From Microbulbifer taiwanensis (GTDB lineage: Bacteria > Pseudomonadota > Gammaproteobacteria > Pseudomonadales > Cellvibrionaceae), in the NCBI RefSeq assembly GCF_014904815.1, contig NZ_JACZFR010000039.1, positions 1 to 59,052 of the forward strand: 59,052 nucleotides of DNA, read 5' to 3'. Of this stretch, positions 35,256-44,231 are shown in pieces. The translations under genes and the position numbers were made by a program. The stretch's first letter is position 1, and every line of letters begins with the position of its first letter. Below the pieces are notes generated by a model that was not told where the DNA came from, did no database searches, and saw only the letters and a program-made list of their open reading frames with translations.

Positions 35256-35292
35256 GACAATCAAATATTTCGTCCTGAAATATTTGATTGTC
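35256..35292. repeat. Perfect AT-rich hairpin
   Basis: 16-bp arms 35256-35271 and 35277-35292 (GACAATCAAATATTTC) with loop GTCCT, 40 bases after the small gene and before the PTPS-like gene. No T-run follows. Confidence 0.7.
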
Positions 35293-35351
35293 GCCTCTGA
35301 AATGCTGGCGAAGATGCATGGATCTTCTTGTATTTCAGGGGCTCGCGACCG

Positions 35352-35417
35352 AGCTACGCTCGGCGGGGGCACATCCCCGTGGCGCCTTAACCCGGCAAAA
35401 TTTTAATTCCAGGGTAA
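35352..35417. repeat. TTAACCCGG repeat, copy b (degenerate)
   Basis: Reads GCTACGCTCGGCGGGGGCAC and continues to a decayed TTAACCCGGCAA hairpin. It matches the reverse complement of 29334-29398. It lies just before the PTPS-like gene. Confidence 0.6.
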
Positions 35418-35452
35418 AAAAAAAATCGCGGGCTCAAACGAGGTTTCACGGT

Positions 35453-35962
35453 GTGAATAGAGTAACGACGATCGAGCTGTCGAAGGAATATATGAAATTC
35501 TCGGCGGCACACTTCACCATCTTCTCCGCGGTAGAGCGCGAACGCCTGCACGGCCACAACTTCCAGGTCTCCGCGGAAATTACCCTTCCGGTCGGCAGTA
35601 ACGGCATGTGCTGCAACTACCGGGTCTACAAGCAGAAGCTGGATGGCCTCTGTCGCGAGCTGGACGAATACCTGCTGATACCCGCGCGCTCCCCTCATCT
35701 GACCGTTCGGGAGGAGGGCGATTATTACTGGGTCCGGTTCAACGGCGAAGAAATGCCGTTCCTGAAAGCCGACACCCAGCTGCTGCCGATCTGCAATACC
35801 ACCGTCGAGGACTTCTCCAACTTCCTGTTGCAGAAGCTGGTTGGATCATCGGAAGAGCTGCAGGAATACGGTGTCTACCAGATAGTCGTCAGGGTGTCTT
35901 CCGGCCCCGGACAGTCGGGAAGCAGTCAATGGCGGTCGGGTAGTGCGGAGAGCTGGACATGA
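35453..35962 (+). CDS. 6-pyruvoyl-tetrahydropterin synthase family protein, Cys-less variant
   Basis: 169 residues from the GTG at 35453 (GAGG 9 bases upstream). PTPS zinc ligands are His20 (FSAAHF), His33 and His35 (LHGHNF), and NTTVEDFSNFL matches the PTPS pterin-anchoring region. The catalytic Cys usually found before HGH is replaced by Glu/Arg (AVERERLHGH), and the LDH triad segment reads LDEY. It overlaps the next SDR by 4 bases. It could make 6-pyruvoyl-BH4 by a variant mechanism or a different pterin. Confidence 0.82.
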   Translation: MNRVTTIELSKEYMKFSAAHFTIFSAVERERLHGHNFQVSAEITLPVGSNGMCCNYRVYKQKLDGLCRELDEYLLIPARSPHLTVREEGDYYWVRFNGEEMPFLKADTQLLPICNTTVEDFSNFLLQKLVGSSEELQEYGVYQIVVRVSSGPGQSGSSQWRSGSAESWT

Positions 35963-36663
35963 AAAAAACCCTGGTGATCACCGGTGGCAGCAAAGGGATA
36001 GGGCGCGCCGCGGCGCAGCTGTTTCTGGAAAACGGCTATAGCGTCGTCAATCTGTCCCGCAGTGGCAGCGAGCTCGGCGGGGTGACGGATATTCCGGTAG
36101 ACCTGGCGCGGGAGGACTGGACACAGGAATGGGGAAGAGAAGTTGCCGACGCGGTAAAAGGCAGTGACCGAATAACCGTGATTCACAATGCCGCCATGCA
36201 CCAGAAGGACAGCATAGTAGGGATAGAAGCCGACAATTTCCGCCGTGCATTGCAGGTAAACCTGGTGGCCCCAAGCCAGCTGAATCAGTTGCTGCTGCCA
36301 CTGATGAAGCCCGGCTCGTCGATCCTGTACCTGGGTTCCACGCTGAGTGAAAAGGCGGTCCCGGGCAGCTGCTCCTATGTGGTATCCAAGCACGGGGTGG
36401 TGGGGATGATGCGCAGTAGCTGCCAGGATCTGTCGGGAACCGGTATCCACACCGCGTGCATATGTCCGGGTTTCACCGATACGGAGATGCTGCGCCAGCA
36501 TCTGGGTGACAGCGAGCAGGTGCTGCGCGATATCGCCAGGTCGGTGACCTTCAATCGCCTGATCCGACCGCAAGAGATTGCCGAGACGCTCTACTTCTGT
36601 GCGGAGCGTCCGGTACTGAACGGTGCCCTGATACATGCAAACCTGGGACAGATAGAGTCTTAG
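35959..36663 (+). CDS. Sepiapterin-reductase-like SDR
   Basis: 234 residues. TGGSKGIGRA at 8-17, Ser127, Tyr140 and Lys144 (SYVVSKHG). Length and order directly after PTPS (ATGA overlap) suggest reduction of 6-pyruvoyl-tetrahydropterin to BH4. General SDR similarity alone would not prove this, and the assignment depends on the coupling to the PTPS gene. Confidence 0.78.
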   Translation: MKKTLVITGGSKGIGRAAAQLFLENGYSVVNLSRSGSELGGVTDIPVDLAREDWTQEWGREVADAVKGSDRITVIHNAAMHQKDSIVGIEADNFRRALQVNLVAPSQLNQLLLPLMKPGSSILYLGSTLSEKAVPGSCSYVVSKHGVVGMMRSSCQDLSGTGIHTACICPGFTDTEMLRQHLGDSEQVLRDIARSVTFNRLIRPQEIAETLYFCAERPVLNGALIHANLGQIES

Positions 36664-36691
36664 ATCAAAATAAAATTTAAAGGAGGTGGCC

Positions 36692-38032
36692 ATGGCCTGC
36701 CTGAAGTCTGTACTTAGAGTTTCGGCGCTTTCCGTGATCGCGAGTGCCGCGTTAAGTTTTGAGGCCATGGCTGAGCAAAGCCAGCCCCGTGCCGAAAAGC
36801 AGGATCAACAGTTCACCATTGCGGTGATTCCCGATACGCAAAACTACCTGGACTATACCCACCAGAAGGCGGAGGGATTCCCGTTTGATGCCAGTGCGAT
36901 GTTTATCGAGCAGATGCAATATATTGCCGACAACCTGCAGAGTGCCGGTGGCCATATTGCTTTCGTTTCATCGCTGGGGGATGTCTGGCAGCATCAGAGC
37001 AAGAGTATGGATCCGCGGCACGTAGAGCGGGGTTTCAAGCGGGTTCCCAATCCTTTGCTGGATGCGCACTTTGCACCGACGGAACAGGTGCACCTGTTCG
37101 AGATGCCCAAGGCCCATGAGGGCTACTCCCTGATTGCCGGCAAGGTGCCCTTCTCCGTGGTGCCGGGCAATCACGACCACGATGCCATGTGGACAGATTC
37201 CAAGTTTCCCGCGGCCAAGCAATTCAACCCAAAGGACCTGACAACCCTGGGTGTCCTGCACCCGGGCGGCCTGGATAACTTTCGCTCGGTATTCGGCGCC
37301 GATACCGAGTTTTTCAAGGATAAGCCCTGGTATGTATCGTCGCACGATGGCGGTGCCGACAGTGCCCAGGTATTCAGTGCCGGAGGCTACCGCTTCCTGC
37401 ACATAGGTCTGCGGTTTGATCCACCCGATGAAACGCTGGCGTGGGCCGCAGCGGTAATCAAACGCTTTCCCGGCCTGCCGACCATAGTGTCCACCCACAA
37501 CTACCTGAATACCGACGGTCGACGCCTGTCCAATGCCATTATTGACGGACACAGGGTCGATCCCGTCCACAACAACCCGGAAATGGTCTGGGAAAAATTC
37601 ATCTCCAAGAACGACCAGATCTTCCTCGTACTCTGCGGCCACCAGCACGGCCAGGCAACTCGAATGGATGACAACGATTTTGGCAACCCGGTCTGGCAGC
37701 TACTGTCGGACTACCAGGGCCGCAACCAGACCGCCAGGGATGCCGGTATAGAAATGAAGGGATGGCCAATACAGATCGGCGACGGCTGGATGCGTCTGTT
37801 GACCTTCGATTTCAGGGGGGAGGTGCCGACAATCAAGGTGCGCACCTATTCAACCCACTATCAGGTGGAAAGCGCGAAGCACCCGGAATATGCGGACTGG
37901 TATAAACATCAGGAACAGCCGTATATGAGTGATGACCAGTTTATCGGGACCGATCATTTCAACGTGAAGCTGGTGGATTTCCGCCAGCGTTTTGCAGCGG
38001 CAGAGCGGCTTGCCGATGCTGGCCGTAACTAG
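36692..38032 (+). CDS. Secreted calcineurin-like metallophosphoesterase
   Basis: 446 residues from the ATG at 36692 with AGGAGGT upstream. A signal peptide ends near AMA-EQ (residues 26-29). Metallophosphoesterase motifs in order: VIPDTQNY, SLGDVWQ, PGNHDHD, STHNYLN and CGHQHGQ. Probably periplasmic or exported. It is 28 bases after the SR-like gene, so possibly in the same operon, but a link to pterins is unclear; it may act on phosphorylated nutrients. Confidence 0.87.
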   Translation: MACLKSVLRVSALSVIASAALSFEAMAEQSQPRAEKQDQQFTIAVIPDTQNYLDYTHQKAEGFPFDASAMFIEQMQYIADNLQSAGGHIAFVSSLGDVWQHQSKSMDPRHVERGFKRVPNPLLDAHFAPTEQVHLFEMPKAHEGYSLIAGKVPFSVVPGNHDHDAMWTDSKFPAAKQFNPKDLTTLGVLHPGGLDNFRSVFGADTEFFKDKPWYVSSHDGGADSAQVFSAGGYRFLHIGLRFDPPDETLAWAAAVIKRFPGLPTIVSTHNYLNTDGRRLSNAIIDGHRVDPVHNNPEMVWEKFISKNDQIFLVLCGHQHGQATRMDDNDFGNPVWQLLSDYQGRNQTARDAGIEMKGWPIQIGDGWMRLLTFDFRGEVPTIKVRTYSTHYQVESAKHPEYADWYKHQEQPYMSDDQFIGTDHFNVKLVDFRQRFAAAERLADAGRN

Positions 38033-38052
38033 CCAGACTTAATCGCAGGGCG

Positions 38053-38442
38053 TCACTTCCTGGCCGCGTCCTGCGGATTGCCCAGCTCCCCGTTGAGCCT
38101 GACCGCCTCGCGAACCAGGCTCCTTATGGTCTTGGAGGATGGGTAGGGCTCGGAGCGAATCTCGAGGGTGGCCATTTCGTACTTGCCACTGGCCTTGAGC
38201 CCGGGTTCGATTTCGCGAAGGCGCTTCCCGCGCCAGAAACCGAACAGGACCCGCTCTTTCTCGGCTCTTATCAGCAGCACCGGGCCATTGGACATAAAGA
38301 CCAGATGGCCCCATTTGATGCTCTCTTCCATTTTGGCCGCCGCCTTTACCTGCTTGCGCAGGAGGAGGGCGCAGTCGCGGGTCCAGCCCTGCAGCTGCTC
38401 TATATAGTCGTCTGGGGTTTTCGCGGATGTCGACATGCTCAT
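38053..38442 (-). CDS. DUF1801-family protein
   Basis: 129 residues from the ATG at 38442, with 38436 as an alternative start. The YdhG/DUF1801 fold pattern is seen: KTPDDYIEQLQGW, MEESIKWGHLVF, LLIRAEKERVLFGFWRG. The function of the family is not established. It is convergent with the phosphoesterase gene. Confidence 0.8.
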   Translation of the reverse strand: MSMSTSAKTPDDYIEQLQGWTRDCALLLRKQVKAAAKMEESIKWGHLVFMSNGPVLLIRAEKERVLFGFWRGKRLREIEPGLKASGKYEMATLEIRSEPYPSSKTIRSLVREAVRLNGELGNPQDAARK

Positions 38443-38580
38443 TCTTGCTGCCCTTTTTACCCGGTGCGTAAATTGGCTTGGGAAAGAATGTGCCGGCAGG
38501 CCCAAAACATCAAGTTCACCGGCAATTCACATTGCCGGGTCGCCTCTGCAAGGAACCGCCAATTCGCTATTGGTCAGAAG

Positions 38581-39492
38581 TTACTGACCGGCCTCATTCA
38601 GTATCCAGTCGCGGAAGGTGATTATGCGCGGATCCTCTCTGCCACTTTCCGGGTAGACCAGGTAATAGGCGTAGTCCTCGGCCACGCTGACTCCGATATC
38701 GAACAACCGCACCAGTCGCCCCTGCTCGAGATCGCTGGTCACCATCGCCAGCTCGACAAGACCTACGGCGGCGCCGTCTATGGCCGCCTGCACGACGTGA
38801 TTGGAATCGGTAAAACCCACACAGCGGCTGTCATCGAAGTCGCCGATACCGGCGGCGGCCATCCACATGGGCCAGTTGGGCCAGACAATGCCGTCGGTCA
38901 CGCAATCCACGTAGCAGAGGGTATGCTGGAACAGGTCCCGCGGTTCGTTCAATTTGGGGTCGGATTCGAGCAGCCTGGGGCTGCAGACCGGAACTATGGC
39001 CGTGTCGAACAGGCGCTCCGATCGCGACTTTTCATAGTTGCCCCTGCCGAAACGGATGGCGATATCCACATCGTCCAGCGCGAAATCGCGGAGCCTGTCG
39101 GTGATATCGAAAGTCAGCTCCAGGTCCGGGTTCGCGGCCCGGAATTGCGGCAGCCTCGGCAGTAGCCAGTTGGTGGCGAATCTGGCCCCCAGCGACAGGC
39201 GAAGCTCGGCCGCTCCCCGTGCCATCCTGCGCGCGCGGTTGGCGGCGCGCTGCAGGGTGTCCAACGCATCGGAGGCCGCCTCGAACAGGACTGTGCCGGC
39301 GTTTGTAAGCTGGATACTGCGACTGCTGCGCGAGAAGAGGGTGATGCCCAGCTGCTCTTCTATCTCCTTGATCTGGTAGCTGACCGCCGCCGGTGTCAGC
39401 CCCAGTTCGTCCGCGGCGCGGGTGAAGTTCAGGTGCCGCGCGGCCGCTTCGAATGTTCTCAGTGCCCGGGTTCCCGGCAGCATTCGGCTCAT
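38581..39492 (-). CDS. LysR-family regulator, GcvA-like
   Basis: 303 residues. The N-terminal winged helix-turn-helix (residues 8-67, NFTRAADELGLTPAAVSYQIKEIEEQLG) is followed by a substrate-binding domain ending in WILNEAGQ. Divergent from the class IV aminotransferase gene over 129 bases, which it may control. Confidence 0.9.
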   Translation of the reverse strand: MSRMLPGTRALRTFEAAARHLNFTRAADELGLTPAAVSYQIKEIEEQLGITLFSRSSRSIQLTNAGTVLFEAASDALDTLQRAANRARRMARGAAELRLSLGARFATNWLLPRLPQFRAANPDLELTFDITDRLRDFALDDVDIAIRFGRGNYEKSRSERLFDTAIVPVCSPRLLESDPKLNEPRDLFQHTLCYVDCVTDGIVWPNWPMWMAAAGIGDFDDSRCVGFTDSNHVVQAAIDGAAVGLVELAMVTSDLEQGRLVRLFDIGVSVAEDYAYYLVYPESGREDPRIITFRDWILNEAGQ

Positions 39493-39621
39493 GGATCTTC
39501 AAGCCATATTTAATGATTTGACAAAAAATACTTGTTTTTCAATATCCGGGCAATGGCAGATAGTTGCGCAACTTAATGATCGACCGCGCCGGGGCGCGGC
39601 GCAAATTCCAGGAGTGAATCT

Positions 39622-40431
39622 ATGTCTGCTTCCACCACTGCGTTCATCGCGCAGCGCAACGGCCGCGCGGCCACCGCCGAAGAACTGGCTCCGCTCGCCT
39701 TCGCCGGCTATGCCCACTTCACCGCCATGCAGGTGCGCGACGGCGGGGTCCGCGGCCTGGACCTGCACCTGCGGCGGCTGCGGACCGCCTCGGAGGAGAT
39801 GTTCGGTCGCGCGCTGTCCGACGAGCGGGTGCTGTCCTGTCTGCGCACGGCACTGGAGGCCGGGCCGGCGGATCTATCGCTGATGGCCACTGTGTACGAG
39901 CCGGCGGGAGAATTCGGGCTCGCCGGTGCAGAGCCGGAAATTCTGGCCCGCACAGGCCCGGCCGCATCCGGCCCGCGGGGTCCGCTGGCACTGGCTGCGG
40001 TTGAGCACGAGCGGGCGCTTGCCGCGGTGAAGCATGTCGGCGAGGTGTCCAAGACCTATTTTCTGCGCCGCGCAGTCGATAAGGGCTTTGACGATGCGGC
40101 TTTCGTGGATCGCAGTGGGCGGCTCAGTGAGGGGACTATCTGGAACCTGGCTTTCTGGGATGGCGAGGCGGTGGTGTGGCCGCGGGCGGATATGCTGGTC
40201 GGCACGACCATGGGTATCCTGCGCAGGCAACTGCAGCGCCTGGATATCCCGCAGCGGGTTCAGGAGGTGACGCTCACCGACCTGCCGGACCTGGCCGGTG
40301 CCGTGGTGATGAACTCCTGGACGCCGGGAGTGGCGGTGCACCGGATCGGCGACCTGTCCCTGCCGGAGGCACCGGCATTCGTGGAACTGCTGCATCGCGC
40401 CTATCAGGCGGAACCGCTGGTTTCTCCTTGA
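39622..40431 (+). CDS. Class IV aminotransferase (PLP)
   Basis: 269 residues with a fold like D-amino-acid or branched-chain aminotransferases and ADC lyase. PLP Lys137 lies in AAVKHVGEV, and the GRLSEGTIWNLAFW segment (Glu170) is typical. The substrate cannot be read from sequence. The divergent LysR gene suggests inducible expression. Confidence 0.85.
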   Translation: MSASTTAFIAQRNGRAATAEELAPLAFAGYAHFTAMQVRDGGVRGLDLHLRRLRTASEEMFGRALSDERVLSCLRTALEAGPADLSLMATVYEPAGEFGLAGAEPEILARTGPAASGPRGPLALAAVEHERALAAVKHVGEVSKTYFLRRAVDKGFDDAAFVDRSGRLSEGTIWNLAFWDGEAVVWPRADMLVGTTMGILRRQLQRLDIPQRVQEVTLTDLPDLAGAVVMNSWTPGVAVHRIGDLSLPEAPAFVELLHRAYQAEPLVSP

Positions 40432-40505
40432 TTTTCACTGCCTGCATTTGTGTAGCGCAGGCGCGCAAGCCGGGGCCCCGGTTATTCGGCTCCGGCTCCA
40501 TAGCA

Positions 40506-42836
40506 TCACTCCACCAGATACTTCACACTCAACAAAACCCTGCGCGGCGCATTGTAGGATCCCTCTACAAACCCAAACGCATCCAGCGCGCTGAAGCCTG
40601 CGTTCAGCACCCGCTTGTCCCCCAGGTTCTTGCCATGCAGGCCGATTTCCCAGCGGCTGTCCGCCGAATAGTATTTCAGCGAGCTGTCCCACAGTGTGTG
40701 GCCGGGTGCGTGCAGCTGTTCGGTGTTGGTGGCGTCCAGGTAGGTTTCGCCCTTGTAGGCGCCGCTGCCGCGCAGCACCAGGCTACTTCCTGAATCGAAC
40801 TGCCAGCTGTACCGCATCGCCAGGTTGCCGCTTAAATCGGGAGCGTACTCGAAATCGCGGTCGCTGTGATCGCCGGTGTCGTCGTGCCACTCGTCGTAGT
40901 GGGCGTCCAGGTAGGCAAGGCCGGCGCTGATTTCGAGGTTGGCGCTGGGCAGGGCGCTCAGTTCCAGTTCCAGGCCCTGCATGGTGGAGCGGCCGGCGTT
41001 TTCGGTGATCGCGGAGATACCGGTTTCGGATGCGCTGATAATCACCACCTGCTGGTCGCGGTATTTGTTCAGGAAGAGGCCGCCGTTCAGGCGCAGGCGG
41101 TTGTCCAGCCACTGGGATTTGAGACCCAGTTCGTAGCCGGTCAGGGTTTCCGGATCGTATTCCGCCACCTCGCTGATACTGGTCGGGCGGCCATTGAAGC
41201 CGCCGCTGCGGAAGCCGCGGGATACGTGGCTGTAGAGCATCAGCTCCGGGTTGAGCTGGTATTCCAGGCCCAGCTTGGGGGAGAACTCGTACCACTGTTG
41301 TGTGCAGCGGTAGCTGCCGTCCGGTGTCAGGTCGGAACAGGCCTCGCCTGGGGTGGCGAAGGGGTTGTCCGCGCTGATGTCCGGCAGCAGCAGCGGCAGG
41401 CCGCTGGCGATACGGGTGGCGGACTGCTCGAAGGTTTTTTCCTCCTGCGTATAGCGTGCGCCGGCGGTCAGGCTCCACTGCTCATCGAAGGCGTAGCTGC
41501 TGTGGAAGAAGGCGGCGAGGCTGTCACTCTGCTGGCGGTTGTCGAAATCCACCGTCAGGTCGAAGGCGATTGCCTCACCGGGGAAGAGCAGCGGCTGCGG
41601 CAGGGCGGCGAGCGCGCCGTGCAGGCCCTCGGCGGTGACCAGGCGGGTTTGGTCGCGGGTGGTCTCGCTGAAATAGTAGAGGCCGGCGGTCCACTGCATT
41701 TTTTCGTCGAAGGCGGCACTGGACAGCTGCAGTTCCTGGCTGAACTGGCGGTGATTCTGGTCGTGCACGTCGCCGGCGTAATTCAGGGCCGAGTTGTCGC
41801 CGTCGCGGCCGAACAGCGCCTCCATCTCCCGGTAGGCGGTGACGGATTTTACGGTCACCGTATCCAGGGCCCATTCATTGATCCAGTTGATGCCGGAGCC
41901 ATCCAGGTCGTCACGCAGCAGTTGCGTCGAGGCGGCGCCGCTACCGTCGATATCTTTTGTGGGCGTACAGCAGGGTTCCAGCAGTGCATTTTGCAGCAGT
42001 GCGAAGATGGCGTTGTCATTCCAGGCGAGCATCGCGTTGGGGTAGCTGTTCTGGCGCTGGTGTACGGCGTCGATGGACAGCTGCGATTCGAAAAACTCCG
42101 ACGGCGTCCAGGCCAGGCGCAGGCGCCCGGCGCTGACATCGTCGTCGCCGGCATCGCCGCCCGGGCGCTGCTGCCAGCCGTCGGATTTCTTGACGATGGT
42201 GGAGAGGCTGGCGGACAGGGTTTCCGACAGCGGCAGTTGAAAGTAGGCATTGGCCGCGCGGTAGCCGTGACTGCCGCGGGTGACTTCCAGGGAGTAGCTT
42301 ATAGTGTCGTCCGGCTTGCGCGTGACCACATTGATGGCGCCGCCGATGGTGTTCTTGCCGAACAGTGTGCCCTGGGGGCCGCGCAGCACTTCGATGCGCT
42401 CTATATCCGCCAGCTCCATATTGGCGCCGAAGGTGCGCGCCATATAGACGCCGTCGATATACAGGCCCACCGCGGGATCCTTGGTCAGCAGGAAATCGAA
42501 CTCGCCCACGCCGCGGATAAACGCATTGACGCTGCTGCTGCCGCCGCCGGTGCCGACGGTGAAGTTCAGGTTCGGCGACAGGGATTCGATTTCGGTGATG
42601 CTGCCGATGGCGCTATCGGATATCGCATCGCCGCCGATGGCGGTGATGGAGACCGGCGTCTGTTGCAGGTTCTCCTCGCGCTTGCGCGCGGTGACCGTGA
42701 CTTCCTCTATGCCGTAGTCGGCCTGGGCCATGGTGCCGCTGGAATGGGTGCCGGCGATGGCAATGGTGAGGCCGGACAGGGCGAAGGGGATCAGGGAAAA
42801 GGAAAACAGGGAAGGGAAGTGGTTATTGTCCTTCAT
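40506..42836 (-). CDS. TonB-dependent receptor
   Basis: 776 residues with a signal region (about 1-37), YGIEEVTVTARKREENLQQTP, plug segment RGVGEFDFLLTKDPAVG, ERIEVLRGPQGTLFGKNTIGGAINV and a barrel ending LLSVKYLVE. GGAG is 8 bases upstream of the ATG. A hairpin (42871-42894) and a TAGTCC element (42924-42941) lie upstream. Similar receptors are common near steroid genes. Confidence 0.92.
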   Translation of the reverse strand: MKDNNHFPSLFSFSLIPFALSGLTIAIAGTHSSGTMAQADYGIEEVTVTARKREENLQQTPVSITAIGGDAISDSAIGSITEIESLSPNLNFTVGTGGGSSSVNAFIRGVGEFDFLLTKDPAVGLYIDGVYMARTFGANMELADIERIEVLRGPQGTLFGKNTIGGAINVVTRKPDDTISYSLEVTRGSHGYRAANAYFQLPLSETLSASLSTIVKKSDGWQQRPGGDAGDDDVSAGRLRLAWTPSEFFESQLSIDAVHQRQNSYPNAMLAWNDNAIFALLQNALLEPCCTPTKDIDGSGAASTQLLRDDLDGSGINWINEWALDTVTVKSVTAYREMEALFGRDGDNSALNYAGDVHDQNHRQFSQELQLSSAAFDEKMQWTAGLYYFSETTRDQTRLVTAEGLHGALAALPQPLLFPGEAIAFDLTVDFDNRQQSDSLAAFFHSSYAFDEQWSLTAGARYTQEEKTFEQSATRIASGLPLLLPDISADNPFATPGEACSDLTPDGSYRCTQQWYEFSPKLGLEYQLNPELMLYSHVSRGFRSGGFNGRPTSISEVAEYDPETLTGYELGLKSQWLDNRLRLNGGLFLNKYRDQQVVIISASETGISAITENAGRSTMQGLELELSALPSANLEISAGLAYLDAHYDEWHDDTGDHSDRDFEYAPDLSGNLAMRYSWQFDSGSSLVLRGSGAYKGETYLDATNTEQLHAPGHTLWDSSLKYYSADSRWEIGLHGKNLGDKRVLNAGFSALDAFGFVEGSYNAPRRVLLSVKYLVE

Positions 42837-42870
42837 GGGTATCTCCGTCAGCCGCTTATTATTTTCTGTT

Positions 42871-42894
42871 CGTTTGAGTCCGGGAGCTCAAACG
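42871..42894. repeat. Hairpin in the receptor upstream region
   Basis: CGTTTGAG and CTCAAACG (8 bp) flank an 8-base loop, 35 bases upstream of the receptor ATG. A possible operator or 5' leader hairpin. Confidence 0.5.
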
Positions 42895-42923
42895 ATAGTA
42901 GGAGGCGGCATTCGCAGCTGTCC

Positions 42924-42941
42924 TAGTCCAAACGGCGTAGA
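42924..42941. promoter_or_regulatory. TAGTCC-type candidate operator upstream of the receptor
   Basis: TAGTCCAAACGGCGTAGA shares TAGTCCAAA with 55755 (another receptor) and CGGCGTAG-like sequence with 6761 (hsaB). Confidence 0.45.
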
Positions 42942-43028
42942 CGGATCACATTTACTTTTACGCGGGAAATTGGGGCTCCATCAGGCAGGAGCCGTCGAGC
43001 GGGCGGGTTATCGGTCGACGCTACAGCT

Positions 43029-43502
43029 TCAGCGCCGATCGTCCTGCTTTTTCTGCCAGTGGGCGTAGAGATCGGTGCGCGATCCTGAATCCACAGGCGC
43101 ATGACGGATTTTCATGGACTGCTCGGAGAAAGGTTTTGCCAGTTCCGCATACACGGCCTCTGTGGAAAGTCCGTAGGGCGCGCCATCTTCATTTGAATAG
43201 GCGTATACCACTTTGCTGACACCGGCCATTGTCATGGCGGCCATGCACATGGGGCAGGGGTGGCCGCTGGCGAAGACGGTGCAACCCGCGAGGTCTGGTG
43301 ATCCCAGTCTCTGGCTTGCGGCCCTTATCGCATTCAGTTCCGCGTGGGCGGTGGGATCATTCGTGCTGAGGATGTCGTTCACACCCGTCGCCAGCAGGCT
43401 TCCATCCTTGACGACGAGTGCGCCGAAGGGGCGCCCGCCCTTGTCGACGTTGGCACGAGCGAGATCGATCGCTTTGCACAGGTAACGCTGTTCCTTGTCC
43501 AT
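43029..43502 (-). CDS. Nucleoside/guanine deaminase-like CMP/dCMP-fold enzyme
   Basis: 157 residues with the zinc deaminase motif: His53-Ala-Glu55 (TAHAEL) and PCPMC (Cys83, Cys86). Close in length to bacterial guanine deaminase and tRNA-like deaminases. It follows the ankyrin gene by 11 bases on the minus strand. Possible substrates include guanine or a pteridine, but this is not shown. Confidence 0.87.
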   Translation of the reverse strand: MDKEQRYLCKAIDLARANVDKGGRPFGALVVKDGSLLATGVNDILSTNDPTAHAELNAIRAASQRLGSPDLAGCTVFASGHPCPMCMAAMTMAGVSKVVYAYSNEDGAPYGLSTEAVYAELAKPFSEQSMKIRHAPVDSGSRTDLYAHWQKKQDDRR

Positions 43503-43513
43503 GTTTTCGTATC

Positions 43514-44188
43514 CTATCGTTGCGCACCCGCTGCCAGGAGTCTCCTCTCTATCTCTGCATAATGGCGCCGGCGCGCATGCTGCAGGGGCGTGACGCCTTT
43601 GCGGTCGGCAATATTGACGTCCGCCCCAGCCCGCACGAGAAGATCCACTATCTGTTGGTGGGCAGGGCCGCCGTCGCTGAGGATGATTGCTTCCAGAAGC
43701 GCGGTCCAGCCGAGATTGTTGACGTGGTCTATTTCGACACCGGCTTCGATCAGGGTGCGCACTGTCTCGATATGGCCGCGTTCTGCGGCCGGGATAAGCG
43801 CGGTGCCGCCGTAGCGGTTGGTGCTTTTCAGGTCGGCGCCATGGGCGAGCGTCATCTTGAGTATTTCGAGATGGCCGCGCGCACCCGCGTAAAGATAGGG
43901 GCTGTCTTTGATCCTGTCCCGTGCATTGACGTCGGCACCGGCAGCGATCAATACCCGGGCGGCGTCGATGCTGTTCGCGTGCGTCGCGACCATTAGCGCT
44001 GTCCGTCCGCGCCCATCCTTGGCATCGATGTTTGCCCCCCTGGCGAGAAGGTCCTGAATCGCCGCGACATCATCGCGTCCGGCGGCCTCGCGCAGCTCAC
44101 TCTGGTTCACTGACTGCCCCGATGCCAACAGCGGGTAGGCGATGGCGGATAGCACGATCGAGGCATAAATCACTACAACTTTGCGCAT
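43514..44188 (-). CDS. Ankyrin-repeat protein, exported
   Basis: 224 residues with an N-terminal hydrophobic signal (about 1-22, IYASIVLSAIAYPLLASG) and four to five ankyrin units (DGRGRTALMVA, NARDRIKDSPYLYAGARG, NRYGGTALIPAAERG, NNLGWTALLEA, DRKGVTPLQHA). Probably a periplasmic protein-binding partner in the three-gene operon. Confidence 0.88.
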   Translation of the reverse strand: MRKVVVIYASIVLSAIAYPLLASGQSVNQSELREAAGRDDVAAIQDLLARGANIDAKDGRGRTALMVATHANSIDAARVLIAAGADVNARDRIKDSPYLYAGARGHLEILKMTLAHGADLKSTNRYGGTALIPAAERGHIETVRTLIEAGVEIDHVNNLGWTALLEAIILSDGGPAHQQIVDLLVRAGADVNIADRKGVTPLQHARRRHYAEIERRLLAAGAQR

Positions 44189-44231
44189 TGGTCATACCTT
44201 CATTTGGGTTGTGGGAAACGGCGGAACGCCG

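Noticed and set aside
26248..36663. Phenylalanine hydroxylase or other aromatic amino acid hydroxylase as the BH4 user
   Set aside because: No protein in the window shows the family's iron-site pattern, so it is not claimed.
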